From Triatoma infestans (taxonomy: Eukaryota > Arthropoda > Insecta > Hemiptera > Reduviidae): a stretch of 64,000 nt of DNA. Within the stretch, counting starts at the first letter, position 1, and each line of letters begins with the position of its first letter. Made by a program: the position numbers and the translations under genes. The notes beneath the pieces were generated by a model. It had not been told where the DNA came from, searched no databases, and worked only from the letters and a program-made list of their open reading frames with translations. Shown piece by piece: positions 37,701 to 52,700 of this stretch. Location of the stretch: positions 1-64,000 of the forward strand of contig JAAEAF010014485.1 of assembly GCA_011037195.1 (NCBI GenBank), read 5' to 3'.

Positions 37701-40700
37701 ATGAAGATGAATCTAATAATGATAATCTACTCTTTAGAAGATTTTTTAGAAAAAATAATACTATCCGCAATATTGCTTTTACATAAATCTAATAGTGATC
37801 GCAGCTGTTGAACGCAGAATTATAGCATATACATAATTTGACTTCAAATCTGTTTTATCCTTGGATGCACTAAAATTTCTAATAGCATTGACTTGGAAGC
37901 AAGCAGTTAATGTCGTCTTATGTTTGTTAGTTTCACAGTAGCTTAATTATAGAGAATATTTTGCTAAACTGTTATATCTACAATGTTTGAAATGTGATAT
38001 TTGCCGTGATCAGTAGATATTTCACACAACTATGAGAAAATAGGCATTTTAAGCGGGGCCGAATAAGCTGAATAAGCTATAGCTTAGAGCGTTTGGAAAG
38101 GCCTCACAAATTTCTCTGATATTATAAATTAAATTCTGTTTCATATATATATGTTTCCAGAATTTCTGTATCGTGATTTTTGATATATTAATATTCACAT
38201 TTATTTCAATTATTTTGGTAGTTCCCAAATATAAATATGAAATCGAATAAAACTTTGCTCCAAAAGAGCCTCTAAAAAGTTTGTAGCTTATAGCCTCACC
38301 CAGCCTAATTCCGGCCCTGAACTTGGGCCATTTCCAGAATTGTTGCGTTTACGCTTTTGCCTTTTCATTTTCATTCATTTTGCAATATAGGATTATAGAA
38401 ATTTCAAAATATAAACGAATGAAAGTTCAAATTCAAACACACAATTTAGTTGATAATCACTAAATTAAGTCCGAATAAATCTAACTCAAATTAATTGGAT
38501 TGCCCAACATATCACTGAGAGCACTAAATTTTGCAATGTTGTATATTTTTACATAAATTTAATGTTAAAAAACTAAAACTGCTATTTTTTTTGTTAAATG
38601 CTAGATTTCTAAATTTTCCTGCTAATTTCTTTGATGCTTATTTCTGTTGGATTTTCTGATCAGGATTGTAAAAAAAAAAGGCTTTTTAGTATTTCCCTAA
38701 ACATTTCGGTTGTAACCAATTTTCAGTAACAAAAATATTATTCTTTTCTTTCTTATAAATTGTAAGAAATAGTCTTTTTTAGTTTCTCCCTAAACGTTAC
38801 GGAACGTTTACAAAAAAAACAGTAATCTTTTTGTTATTTTCTTAAGTATAGGTACCCTACTGAAGATGGGATACGTCCCGAAAAGTTTATGGAAAACTAA
38901 AGAGGTCCTTTTTTTTTTTTACAATCTTGATCCAGAAAATCCATCAGAAATAAGAATCAATGAAATACGAAGGAATGGTCGACAACAAGATGGAACACAA
39001 TTTCGTGCTAATTATTCAAAAAATGCTAAACCTAGCTTTATTATTACTAAATTGGCAATACCGAATGCGAACTATTTAAGGCCAAACCTTACGAAGTGTT
39101 TAAGGTTTAAGGCCGAACGCGAACTATTAGGTTTGTAATTGCCGCTTAAGCTCTCCCCCCCCACCATGAATTTAATGATATGATAAATTCAACTATAAGT
39201 ATGATTTGTTGAATGAGTGGATAGGTCCGCAATGCTGGATAACGTCTGGAATTTTATCCGTAGCATGCATATTTTGAAGTTCCTGACCGGTTTCAGACTT
39301 TCATCCATCGTCAGAGTAAGGCTAATCAAGTTCGTGTAGAGAGTTGACTTCAACTTAATGTGTTTGTTACGCATTACATATGTTGGTGAGCAGTAAAGTA
39401 GTGCGTAACAAAAATATTTGAGTATTTTTTTATGCACATTATAATTAATTAAGTATAATAAGAAGAATTATGTGTAAAAGTCGGGAATAGAACCTCCATC
39501 CTTAGCGCAGTGTACAGGCTTTTTTTTGTAGCCTATATCCATCACTTAAATCATATTTTATGCTAATACGTTATTTCCGTTTATAAAAATTATTTTGCAT
39601 TTTATACAAAATTGGAATTGGAGCTTGAAATGCAAAATCATTTTTAAAAACGGAAATAACATAAAAAGCTTATTGTTATATATTTGTTAATCGGGGGCTT
39701 CGCGCTCACGACACTACCGATCTTATCCGGGGGCTCCATCCCAGCCCTACCACTGTTCCACTGAGCGCGTTCGAGAATAGAACAGTGGAAAATAAAATAA
39801 AAATCAAATCAAATAAAATAAAATAAAAAATCCAGTCAGTCCAACGCGTACAAGCTCGGATCACATTCTGTATAGATTCGATTTATTCCTACACGCACTT
39901 TTCTGAGTATAATATACAATTGAAAATCACTTACTTGACTGACGGCACTTTGCTTTTGCAAACTCCACATCACTTCACAGCTTCATCTCAAAAACTACAC
40001 ACATTTATTGTGAAAATTTTCATCGTTCAGGTACGGATAATTATAAAAAGTTGAATTTGGGGGCGGGGGGGGGGTCTAGTCCTGGCTTTAGCCGAATTAT
40101 GATTAATATCACACTAAGTAAATTGGTAATGATTATTATTGATTATTGATTATATATTACTGATTTTTTTCCGAATTCTCATCTCCAGAGCAAGCTCATG
40201 ATAGTTCAGCTTCTCTTATATTTTGTATGGACCACACATGCTCTTACTAATTCCGGTTCTCTTACCCCTTATACAAGGAATAATGGATGGACTTACCTAA
40301 AAAAAAACTCATAGAGATTTCACTGCTGACTTGCTGCTGAAAGATATTGTTGGAAAGGTGGTTGTTAGGAGGTGTATCGCCATATTTGTCCAGAATAACT
40401 CCGTTTTAAGAAATTAGTGTTAGGATATGTAAAAATTAATAACTCAGAATAATAAACTTCTTGGTATTTCGGTAAATTATGAGTCCTCAACAGTTCATTC
40501 CCGTTTGTTATATTAATTTATTCTTTTTTTTTTTGTTGATTTCATTAGAGCAGCAATGAAAGTGTATTTTCACGACTTGGAGGAAAGACATCACCTACCA
40601 CATATAGCCCAAGCAAGAGTCCTGTAAAAGTATCTTACAAACCAATAGCAAATGGTGCGGATTCTTCATCAGACTATCCTAGTGTTAAAAGAGGTAATTC

Positions 40701-43700
40701 AATTTTTTAACTATAAGTTTTCACATAATTTTAAAAATTTATGCATCGCTTCTCAACTTACTTACGCAAAATACTAGTATTTGTGAGTGTATATTTAACA
40801 GACCTAAACAATCTATACTATTAACGTGTTTTTAGTATGTCTGAAGACAGACTATCTAAAAGAGTTGCAATCCAAATTGTTGAAAAAAAAGATGTTTTGG
40901 TTTCAAGATCTTTGTGCTAAATATAAAATAAACTATGAATTAAGTTTTGATAATATACATGATTAGAACTCAGTTTTTAACGAAATCCGTAAGCAAGTTG
41001 TATTTTGAAAACCTTTACAAAGAAAGAATTAGATTATACCCATTTATTAAGGTTTGATTTGGGTAAGCGGCACTACTTGTAGAGTGGTCTCTCTCGGTGA
41101 CGTGTGTTGGATTATAAAAGTACGAGCTGCAACATTAATTTTAGGAAAACCCCTTACTTGCAAAATAGTGAAGAAAATAATTATTGCCAATTATGTAATG
41201 AAGCTGTGCTAGAGAGTACTTATCATTTCATTGCCGTATGTTCTAAGTTAATAGAAAACAGAACAAAATATTTTGATAAGCAGCAACTTTTCCGGAGAGG
41301 AGATGATTGCTCTGTTAAATGGTGAAGATTGGCGGTTATTGTAGTTATATTGTAAAGCTGCCTGTAACAGTATTTGTCCTAAATAATATGTAAATTCATT
41401 GAAATTAGTTATAGTGCTATAATCCATTGTTTGTATTTATTGTTGTATCTATTACATATTTATCTATTATTCTACGGTCAGGTAATATATTCTATAAGTT
41501 ATGGATAAGACAGTTTTGTTTATAGTTTATTTTGATTTTTTGCCTTATTTGCCAGTGAAGTATTAATTTTGTACTAGCAATAATTACTTTCTTCTTATAG
41601 TTTTATATTATCAATTGTTTTTTACGGCTCCACCTACGGTAATTACCATGTGTTGTCTTGCATAATTGATATTGTGTTTATTTTTTCTTGTTGTATACAC
41701 TTGAGGTAAATAAAAAGACCTAAATTATCATGTCTTTCTTCTACCTTAGCGGCGTGAGGTCCTTTGCTCATATAGAGGTATTTTTCATTCTTCCCTGTCA
41801 TCTGCCAATGCTCTTTTATCGCTCCATTATTATTATTATTATTTGTCTGTGGAGAGGGACCAAACTCTACGCTATCCAAAGCCCCACTGGGTCTAGAACA
41901 AACATCCAGACTCGGTTCTAATCCATCTAAGATTCACCGCAGTCCGAACAAATCGGACAATAACCTTAAGGGGAAATAACCTCAACTCTTCCACAGACAT
42001 CCTGCTCCGACCAAAGGTCCTGAACCTAATCTCCTCACAACTCAGATAGTGTGTCATAAGTTGGATGGTGTTTCCTCCTCTGTCTCACAGACTCTACAAA
42101 ATGGATCCGGCATGAGCCCCATTACGTAGAGATGTCTCCATAAACTACAATGCCCAGTAAGGGGTCCAACCAGATGCCTGTGAGAGTTCCGTGAAAGACA
42201 CAGCAACGTCTCATTAATAGCCCTGTCTGGACCTCTCAAGAGCATTTTGGACTGCCGACAACCAACTGAGCTCATCCATAAGGATGAATGCTTTGGAAAC
42301 TGTCCATAACTGGAAGCCTGACAGACATGTGCCAGAAGACACGCACAACAGTAGGCTCGGACCAATGAAAGGGGCGAGGCGCCTAATAGAATCTCCATAC
42401 GAATCACTCCATAGATCTCCTGGTCCAATCTCTCTCCTCTCTCTCTTCCCTCTCTCTCCTCTTCCCTCCCCTTCTGCCTGTGTTTCGTACGTTACTCTGG
42501 CCGTTCTGTCGGAGTCCATGCTGTACCGATTAGCCTGATTTCTTCTATTTTCTCTTCTGTTGGTTGTATCTTCAAGCTGGCTCTTATGTGGCATTACTGA
42601 CCCTTATCTCTTCTGGACTTCCCCTCTTATCTTTCTTAGATATCTTATCTCAATTGAATCTGAATTTTATTTCTCTTTGTTAATGTCCAGAACTCCGATG
42701 AGTAAGAATGGTAAGAAATGTCAACCCATACCTACCAGTTTCGTTTTCTTAGATAGTTCTCTGTTACTGACGAAGCCCTTTCTGACCGCGCCTTACATTC
42801 TGCCTGTGGCACTTACTTTTTCCCTTAATTGTTGTATGAATAAAATAACTCAAAAATGAAAAATTACAGCGGCTCAAATTTAATATGCCATTGAGGTACC
42901 ACCATCGCTTCTGACACGAAGGTTTCGGTCAAAATCCATCAACCAAGAAGTGCAATTTTGCTCATTTATTTATTTTTTCATTTTCCTCAATTTTCTCGAA
43001 AATAAAATCAAGATTTTCTTTGAAAAAACATTTTTCCAAGAAAATTTGATTTTGGGGAGGGTGCGGAGGTTTTCAACCTTATACTATAAATTATCATTTC
43101 AGTACAATTTACAGTTCTATCACCTGTATTTATATTAAAAAATGTTAAATTCCAAATTAGAACATAATCGACCTTCCCAAATATGTTTAACTTTATTCCA
43201 CACCTTCACCAGAGCCATTGAAATGCATTCAAAGGGGGATTTAATGCTAGTGAAATTTTGCATTATAAAAACCTGTCAAGCAATGCAGTAGTGTATAGGG
43301 CAGTAATGACTAGTGCACCGCTCTCCTGCTCTTGCACCGAATGGCAGCAACGTCGCCTTTGTCGAATCCTATACGTCACTAGCAAAACATGTTTTTATTC
43401 AAAATAGTGTTTCATTGTTTATGTATTTAATTTTAAAAATTTATTTTCAGTTGTACAGAATGGAAACAAATCAAAATGTAAACCAATTATGTTCACTATG
43501 AGAGCTGATGAAGCAGAAGCAGAATCAGTAGCTGCAGCGTTAGCAAGACGGGGTAGGAAAAGAACAAGATCACCTTCTCCTAGTAGAAGCAGACTTGGAG
43601 CCAGTGAGTCTTACTTAAATTATGAAAATTACCCTGCCAAACGGAGCTGATAAGCGGCTCTTTGAGATTTTGTAGTTAATAATAAATTCTAGTTTGATAT

Positions 43701-46700
43701 GAACACTATTTTTCAGAAGATATAGATAATCTTAAAAAGAACATCAAAGCAAGATTAGGGAGAATGTCTGTGAGTAGACTTGTTGTGCATTTATTGTGAT
43801 TTAAATAAACATGTTTTTTCTTATTCGAATTATTTTATTTCTATATTTAAGTAGAACTTTATTATATATTTAGTTACATGCACTTTTTCCTGCAGCGTTC
43901 TGTTTCCCCTTCTACTAAATATAAGGAGGATGAAGAGTCTATTGGCCTTCGTAAGTATTAAAGTATTTTATTAAATTTTTCTTAGCTTCTTCATTTAAAT
44001 CGTTGATTTTTTGTTGCTATTTGATTTTAAGTCATGGAATATTCTTTTTTACAAGAGAAGATTATATTACAGTTTTTTTACATATGTATAAAAATGCAAT
44101 TATAGTCTGATAGAATGTATTTTACTAGTCACTTCACCAAGTATCCTAGTCTGGAACGCAAACAATGCTTATGTGACATTTCTAACTCATACATCCAAAC
44201 GGATTACTTGGAGAGTACTTGGAATCATAAGACCTATACATATTTGGTTTTAACATACCCACAGACAAACTCTAGCTCACTAACCACTTTTTTTTATTTA
44301 GGCGCCTCAACATTTTGAACATTGGCGCCTGTAGCCTTCTTGCAGCGCTCTGCTGGTCGCCGGGTATTGTTCTCTCTTCAGAGACATTCCTGTCCTTCAT
44401 TGGATAGTAAGTGGTAGAGGCTCCTAGCAAGAGAAAATTTAAGGGCAGCATTGCCTAGACTCGAACCTGGGTGGGCCTCTGGCGTATGAGTCCAGTACGC
44501 TATCACAGAGCTAATCCGTTCCCTTTTTTACTCACTCACAGTTTTTAGTGTTTCCATGGGACTTACTGACTAAATAAGATTCTCAAAAAATTATTAACGT
44601 TTCTGTTTATATTTATGTTACTTATACCGAAATTTGTGAAAGTAATATATAGAACGTGGTATATAAAGAATATTGTAGACATAAGATTGTAGAATTAAGA
44701 TAATATTGTAGACATAATGAGTTTTATTAAATTAAAAAAGTTAAAAATTGAAGATTTCTGTTCTTTAAAGTTTACTTTAGAAGAAGTATTGCGAACGTGT
44801 CAATTTTTGAGATTGAGTTTACACCGGAAATACATGGTTTTTTCGACAACAAATCTCAAAATGAGATTAATTTATGAGAGTTTGAGGATGTTCTAAACAC
44901 ATTTTTTGCTCAATCTTGTTCATGGTGCAAATATGTATGATCACAGTTGTAGAGGAAGAAATTTCCATTTTATTTTTATTTTTTCGATGAATTGCTTTCT
45001 AAGGAGATATCGAAATGTTTAAATCTTGTTAGAATTTGTTAAGGGATAATGCACAGCGCCTCAAAAGATCTATTGTGTTCCGCGTGACCCTTCTCAGTGC
45101 TGTGTTCTTTTGCTATAGACAACAATGTTGTCACCGGCAGCGAGCTGTAGAAGCTCCTAAGAAGAGGAATCTAAGGATAGCACTGCTGGACTCAAACCCG
45201 GGATCTCTGCGAGGGTGCCTAATGCATTATCAGTGAGCGGATCCCTGCTGTGTAAATATTGTTAAAAATCGTATCAAAAAAATTAATCTATACTATAGTA
45301 TAAATAAGTGGCCTCTGAGTTGCAAGGATCCAAAGCTACCGCCTTCCCGCATGTGCGAAAATCCGTCCTTGAACACAGTCTAACAGGTTTGATGATACAG
45401 GTTTACAGCATTTTGATTATATCTCTCATATGTCAAATCTCCTGGTAAAATCTAATCTTTGTTGTACCCAGGAAATCACAGAAGGATGAAAATTCTATGT
45501 TGAACATTTTTTTCAAATTCGTAATACTTTTGTTATAGCAAAAAGTAGTAAATGTTAAAAGTAGAAATGTATATTAATGAAAAAAGTAGGAATGTCTATT
45601 AATATATGTCATAATAGTGATAATAAATTCAAAAAAAATCTGGTGTGAAACACTCACACGACTTTTTCTTACTGCGAAATGGCAAATTTTCTTCATCTAC
45701 AATTCTTATAAGTGTTTATAACCGTCAGCATTTTTATGGAGAAAATCACAAAAAAACTGAAAAAGTAAAGTCGGTTTTCTTCAAACTGCGAATTTCGGCA
45801 GCTTATACGAGGGTCATTCAGTAAGGAACCAGACCAATCGCTGTATCTCAGAAACGGTTTTTTAAATCTATACAGTAGTTTCAGTATGCCAAGTTGGCAT
45901 CCTTGAACTTAGTTTGTACTTGGAGAGTATTTGGTAAGCATAACCTCATATGTATTCAGTTAACAATGGCGAGTCCGCTCGAGCATTGCACCTCAGAAGA
46001 ACAACGCTCAGTGATTAGATCTTTAGTTGCAGAGGGTATATCAAAGGTTGTGAAATCCATGAAAGAATGTTGAAACTGTACGAGAATAATTGTTTGAACC
46101 GTTCGAATGGATAGAACTGTTTAAAAGTGGCCGTGTTAGTGTCTGTCTGTGACGAGCAACGAAGTGGACGTCCGATGAAGTTGCAACTTCCTCCCTCGTA
46201 TCTTGCATGAACGCAATTATTCAGGACACCAGGCGTATTACTGTTGAACTTGATAGCTGGATAAGTGCACGCGAGTGTTGGAACTGTCCATAAAATTATT
46301 CAGAATAAGCTGCAGTACCAGAAAACTTGTGTGAGATGGGTTCCAAGACAACTTACGGACGCCCATAAAGAAACCAGGTTTCAAATCAATCAATAGTTGA
46401 AAGAACGATGTTTCATTGAAAAGGAATTTTTCAGTAGAATAGTAACTTGTGATGAAACATGGATACACCATTTTGAGCCGGAGTATAAGCGTCAAAGCCT
46501 TGAGTTGAAGCATACCGGTCCCCACTGGGAAAAATTCAAGGCCCAGCCATCTGCAGGTAAAGTCATGCTTACGGTGTTCTGGAATTCGCAGGGGCCAATT
46601 TATTATGACTCTCTCGAAGATCAACAGCCAGCATTACAATGATATGCTCACAAACAAAGTAAGGCCTGCCATTCGAACGAAACGTCATGGACTCTTGACT

Positions 46701-49700
46701 AAACGCATGATTTTGCTTCATGACAACGCGCGCCCACACACTGCGCAGTTAACTCAAGAAGCACTTCAAAAAGTGGGGTGGGAGATCCTTCCAGTTCCCC
46801 CTGCACCCGACCTCGCCCCATTGGATTTCCATTTGTTTGGACCTCGTAAAGAGCCTCTACGTGGGAAACCCTTTCAATCCAATGAAGAAGTTAAAAATCA
46901 GGTGCAAAAGTGGCTTCGAGATCAACCCAAGAATTTTATGCCAGTGGCATACACAAATTAGAAGAACGATGGGATAAGTGTGTAAATGTTGCTGGGGGCT
47001 ATGTTGAAAAGTAGCCAAAGTTTTGTATTGATAAATAAATAGTTATTGAGCTACAACGATTTGTCTCGTTACTTATTGAATGACCCTCGTTTACTAATTA
47101 ATATTATTTAGTTGACAGAATTGTATAGCACATTGTTGAGCTAACATAGCACTTTAGAGGAACCATAACCTCATAAGTCCCTTAAATGAATTTTCCCAGA
47201 GAAATGTTCAAATAATAGTTGTAGTTCATTGTATGTGTAGACGATATATCTGCGGTAGTAGTACCTAAGCGGAATACCAAGTTTGAGGTTCCTGCAACTT
47301 TTTGTTTTTGAGATATTCTTTTCACACCCATACAGACCATTTTCTAAAAACCACATTTTTGGACTCAGGGGACCTCAGAAAGTGTATTTGCGGGAAAACT
47401 TAATTTCGAAAATCTGGCACGATCGCAATAGTTCCTCTAACAGCAGTTAGACATAGTAATAAACCAATTATTTAGACTTGTTTTTCTTTTTCCGTTCCCT
47501 TAGGGAAGTAGACAATATATATATTTGGTACACAAGAGAGTGATAATATATAAAATCGTTTTATTTATTTATCGTTATTTTTCTGATGAAAATGATATAT
47601 TTTCAGGAGGCATGGGAGATTATCGGTCAGAAAAGACTGTGAAAGCCAGACTTGGAGTATCCAATTTTGTAAGTTTTGTTAAAAAAAAAAAGTTGTTGCT
47701 TAATTGTAATTGTTTTTCCATTTTCCAACTTTTATTGATTGAGTACTTATTCCTTAGTATTAGTTTATGAGATCTTATTTGAATTATCTTATTATTTTTA
47801 ACTTTTTGGAGCTTATTTCAATTCTTATCAAACTTAAACTTCATTCTTATTACAAACTTTTCATTTGACGCAAGAAAGAGGGCCATCCCATCCGTAAATG
47901 CAGTACAAAAAAAAATTATACGTGTATTTATATATAAATAGAAAAATCCTTGATTACTTAAGATAACATAGGAGATAATTCTTAAGGCAGAAGAACCTTA
48001 ATGAGAAATTACTATAAAATTGGCGACCAGAAAAGGGGATTGAAACAATATCCCAACCAGGCCAGTCTAAATTGTAACTAGTGATCGCAAATAGCAACAG
48101 TTCCTTAATGCTCTTAACTGGATATCCATCTTTATAATAAAAGCCTTGTTTCTACAAAGCCGGGCTCTGCTAGATGTTGTAGGAACTTATTGCCACTCCA
48201 AAAGCATTAAAATCCACGTTAAACAAATATATCTCCATATTTTTGACATATTAACCTTCTCAATTAGATTAGGCTTTAAAAAACAAACATGTTGGTCAAA
48301 ATAATATGTTTTTTGAGAAATATAGTTAGTTATTTATTCCATCTTATTTTTCTGTGCTTAGGATAGACTGGAAGAACGAACTGGAATCCTTGGCAGAGGT
48401 TCGATACTTGCAAAAAGGTCATCTCCAGTAGAGTCTATTGGTCTAAGTAAGTTAATCTTCTGTTTTTACTAGAGAAATACACAAGAATTATCAATTAAAA
48501 CTCAATTTCTAGTTCTTTGTTGGGATAAATTAGCGACACATAACTTCTCCTTTTTCAAGTATATTTTTTTATATGTTAAAAACAGTGACGTTCCGACTTA
48601 AAGAGTTCTTCTTCAGCCTGGGGAATTAGTTCATCGTTTGCGAGCTTTAACTCTATGAGGTCAGTTCATGGCTGGTACGGGAGTGCCTCGAGTTACTCGC
48701 AGAGATTAGCGGCCAAAATAGAGTCTCTCTCAGTACCGGGCACAGGGGCAATGAGGTGGCTGATCGCCAAGTCCGGGAGAGCTCCAGCGGACCACTGATA
48801 GGTCCGCAGCCCTAATGTGGTATCTCAAAATGCCTAAAAAGTACAGCGTCACAAGATGGTGTACAATCAATCACAGGATTGGTGGGTTAAAACTCCAGGC
48901 AAAAGAAGCAGGCGAAAGAGTTCATTAAGAGCTATGCGCCAAAGTTCACGGCGGAACTGCTCCTACAAGGCCGAAACACCATCCGGAGTTCGGTGGCCCT
49001 GCTCACGAGCCACTGTAGGCTCAATAAACACATGCATCGCATTGTCCTGACAGGGAATAGGCTAGGTAGGTTTCGTCAGGAAGAGGACGAAACGGCACTG
49101 CATGTGGTGTGTTGTGTCGGTGTGAGGGGCTTCTGTTGTGGCTAAGGCTCGGTTCTTTGGTTAGGAGCACTGCAAGCTTAACTCGGGACTGTTCAGTCTT
49201 ATTAAGCAGACAGATCGTTAAAGTGTTCTCTAAGCGTGGGTGCCCCTCGGACCACCCAGGGACTCTCCCTCATGGCAGCCAAAAGTCCATCTAGGGACAA
49301 GGCTTGGAGCGTGTCCTAGGTCGTGGGTGCCACAGTCTGCCACAATAGCCAACCCCCCTCAGATATCTAATCTAGTTCTTCGTTCTTTCAATTGTTGATG
49401 ATTGATTGTAATTTGAAAAATGTTTAATTGTTTATAAGTAATAACACTACAATGGTTGTTACTTATAAATCATAAAAATTTTGAAATTCTATTCATTTCT
49501 AATTCTATAAGATAATAATAATTATAATCATTCATCAACAATAGATAGATATATCATAGGATGAAGAAGAAACGACACTGTTTTTAGCATATAAATAATT
49601 TGGTATGAAACACTTACACGACCTTTTCTTATTATAAGAGAACCATAAAAGACATATTTTCTTACTTATAATTTTTACTAAATGTTTATTTCTCTTCAAT

Positions 49701-52700
49701 TTTGTGTCAGTGGGAGAAACTAACTTAATAAAATGACTTTTTTTAAAGAAAGCACAACCTCTCCCTCCCCCAGAACTTCTTAAATGAACTCTATCGAAAA
49801 ATGTTTCCAACGAAAGTGATGTCTCTGATTCATTGTTAGTGTAACAAATTTTATTAAATTCGTCGGTATTTTTATGGTTAAAATGGTAGAAAACTGAAAT
49901 AACTTCTGCAAAAAACGCACTTCCTGTCAACCGATTTTCTACAAACTTAGAATTTTGGCAGCATATATAATTCTATTGAATATTATTTAGATGATACAAT
50001 TATATAAGTAATTGAAATAGCAGCACTTTAGAGGTAAACATAACCCCACCCCTACCCCAAAAGCTCCCTTAAATGAATTTTCCTCGAGAAATGTTTAAAA
50101 TAAAAATTGTAGCACTTTGTACGTTTAAGTAATATAGTAAGTTTAAAGAAAATCATTGCAGCCGTTTTCGAGAAAATCGCAAAGAAAATGAAAAATCCAA
50201 AAAGTGGTACTTCCGGTTGAGGAATTTCTATAGTATGTGCCTGTCGAATTCCATGAAGATACCCACACAGAATGTCAATTTTAAACTTTTTGCGATTTTT
50301 TCGTTTTTGAGCTATGCTGTTCACACACACACACACCATTTTTTTTTCTGTGTTTAAGTTTATTCAAACCATTACAGCAGATTTCCCGATATACATATAA
50401 TAAAATGGAGTAAGTACAACTCTATAATTCTTAGATACACAAATATTTGGAAACAGATACATGATCAAGAAAAAGAAAAAAAAGAAAGAAAGTTAAACAT
50501 AAGGTATAATAATATTCATGCAAGAATATAACATAAATTGAAATTGGATTATTAAGTAAATTCTAGAATGAAAAATTGAAGATCAAAATGAAAAAGTAAT
50601 AGTTCTGGATATTGCAGCGGCAATATGGTAAGCGATGAAGGTCACCTGAGGTAAGATTATTGCTAGTTGAAAATCTTTACCTGTCACACATACAATTTTT
50701 TTAAAAAACACTTTTTCGGGCTCTGGGGACCACAAAACATGTATTTCCGGTAAAAACTCGATATCGAAAATTTGACACGATTACAGTACTTCCTCTTATC
50801 AGAAGTTAGAGAAAGTAAAAATATAGAATTGAATTAGGAGGAGTTATTTTTCACCAGTTTATCTAACAAAGACACAAACTCTGTTTCTCTTCACTAATCT
50901 TACCTTATCAATTTTTAGTATTTGCTTTTTGTTTATCAAAGAACCTTTTTTCCTTTTTTTTTTTTTTTTTAATTTGGATACTTTTTTCTAGGTGGTCTAA
51001 ATAAATCCAATAGCGGAATCAAATCCAGGCTTGGTCAAACCAATTCTGTAAGTATCTGTAATTATTATTGTAATAATATTAACACTCCAACTACAAAAAA
51101 AAAAAATGGGCAATAGAAATAAATAAATAAAATAAACTTGTGAAGAGTGCTGGTAAAGAATTATTTTATCTTGACTTGTTTTTTTATAATAGCTAAGCGG
51201 TTATCGTACTAGACTCCGACGCGGAAGGGGACTCCAGCTGTGCTGCCCCTAAGATTTTTTCTTCCTAGGAGCCTCTATAGCTAGCTCACCGTCCGGTGTT
51301 GGACAGTGTTGTCTGTAACGAGAGAACACGTCCGGAGGGCCGGCAGTGCACTGAGAGGCTCTGGGCGCCAATGACCATAGATGTTGACGCGCCTTAAATA
51401 AAAAAAAACAAAAAAATCAGAGACATATTCCGTGGTAGCCTGCTTCATTTTGTGGTCATCGACGGTTTCGGGCGTTCGCCCATCTTCAGGATGAGTTTTC
51501 AGACAGGGTGACAACACAGACTTGCATAGAGCAAATTAGTTTACACACTCAAATTTGTCCTTGCAAGTCTGTGTTGTCACACTGTCTGAAAAACGCATCC
51601 TAAAGATGGGCGAACGCCCGAAACCGGTCGATGACCACAAAATGAAGCAGGCTACCATGGAATATGTCTTTGATGCTTTTCAGCTCTGCGGAACCAACCA
51701 CCACAACAATAACAACAAAAAAATCTATGGTCATTGGCGCCGGCCTCCGGAGAGTGTACTGTCGTTACAGACAACACTGTCCATCACTGGACAGTGAGCT
51801 GTAGAGGCTTCTAAGAAGAATTTACAGCTCATTACTTCATTTACTTGCAAACCTTAAAGAGGATACATTCGAATTTGTACCTAAATTGATGCGGAAGGTC
51901 TTGACAGACTTTTACCAATGGATTGGCCAATTTCATTATTTGGGGGGAAAAAGTCGCGCAAAAGAATCGCTTACTCCCTCTAGTCCTAAAAATTTCATTT
52001 TCTAGTCAATTCCTAATTCTAATTTTCGCAATGGTGCCCTTCTAGCAAAAGCCGTAGCATTAGGCTTCAAGTATGCTTCCCGATTACATTAGCCCTCTTT
52101 TGACACCAAATGCCTTGGCTATATTAAGAAATGTTACCAAATTCAAATTGCATATCTAGCAATCGAACTGAATCTGAAAAATCACCGGCGACACCTAACA
52201 CAAAATTTATCTTTCAACCCATCATTTCACCCATTATATCTTTCTATAAAGTAGATTTACTGCAAGATCGAAATTTATAAATATTTTCTAATGTTGTTCA
52301 AAGAGGCCATTATTCTTCTTCGGTTGATCGAAATTTTCAGTATCTCTACGCGTCTATATACGCATTGATGAAAAGACCAGATTTTTTTTTTTTGCAGTGA
52401 CAGCCTTTTTCTTTTTTTAGTCATGTCCAGTATCGGGTATTTCGCTAATATTTAACACACTCAGTATAACAGTTGAGGCCTATTCTTAGTTTCCTGTTCA
52501 AGATGGAATACTGATTTGTTTTGGTGTTATTTGTGATAACACACTGTTTATTAAGTTAAGCGGACGCTCAAAATAGGTTGATGTATGACTGCAAAATGAA
52601 GCAGGGAGTAGGTAAACATTGCTGATATTCTACCAAAATAGTGCAATTTGCTTGAGTTAGGATAACTATCAAATATAGAGTTTTGGGAAAGCCATGATTT

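Larger units (their letters stand above)
33912..40548. other. intron 5 of the C19orf47-like gene, TE-rich
   Basis: The longest intron (6637 bp). It holds SINEs at 36083 and 36372, a LINE at 36752, foldback structures at 38628 and near 39220-39440, and a low-complexity (AAATA)n run at 39789-39830. The parts 33912-36060 and 39840-40540 show nothing else recognisable. Confidence 0.7.

Noticed and set aside
42284..42594. Arg/Glu/Gly-rich or Ser/Pro/Leu-rich proteins on either strand
   Set aside because: They come from a CT/AG low-complexity run within a LINE remnant.
46238..46624. A 128-residue - strand ORF
   Set aside because: Antisense to the mariner transposase pseudogene; no similarity of its own.
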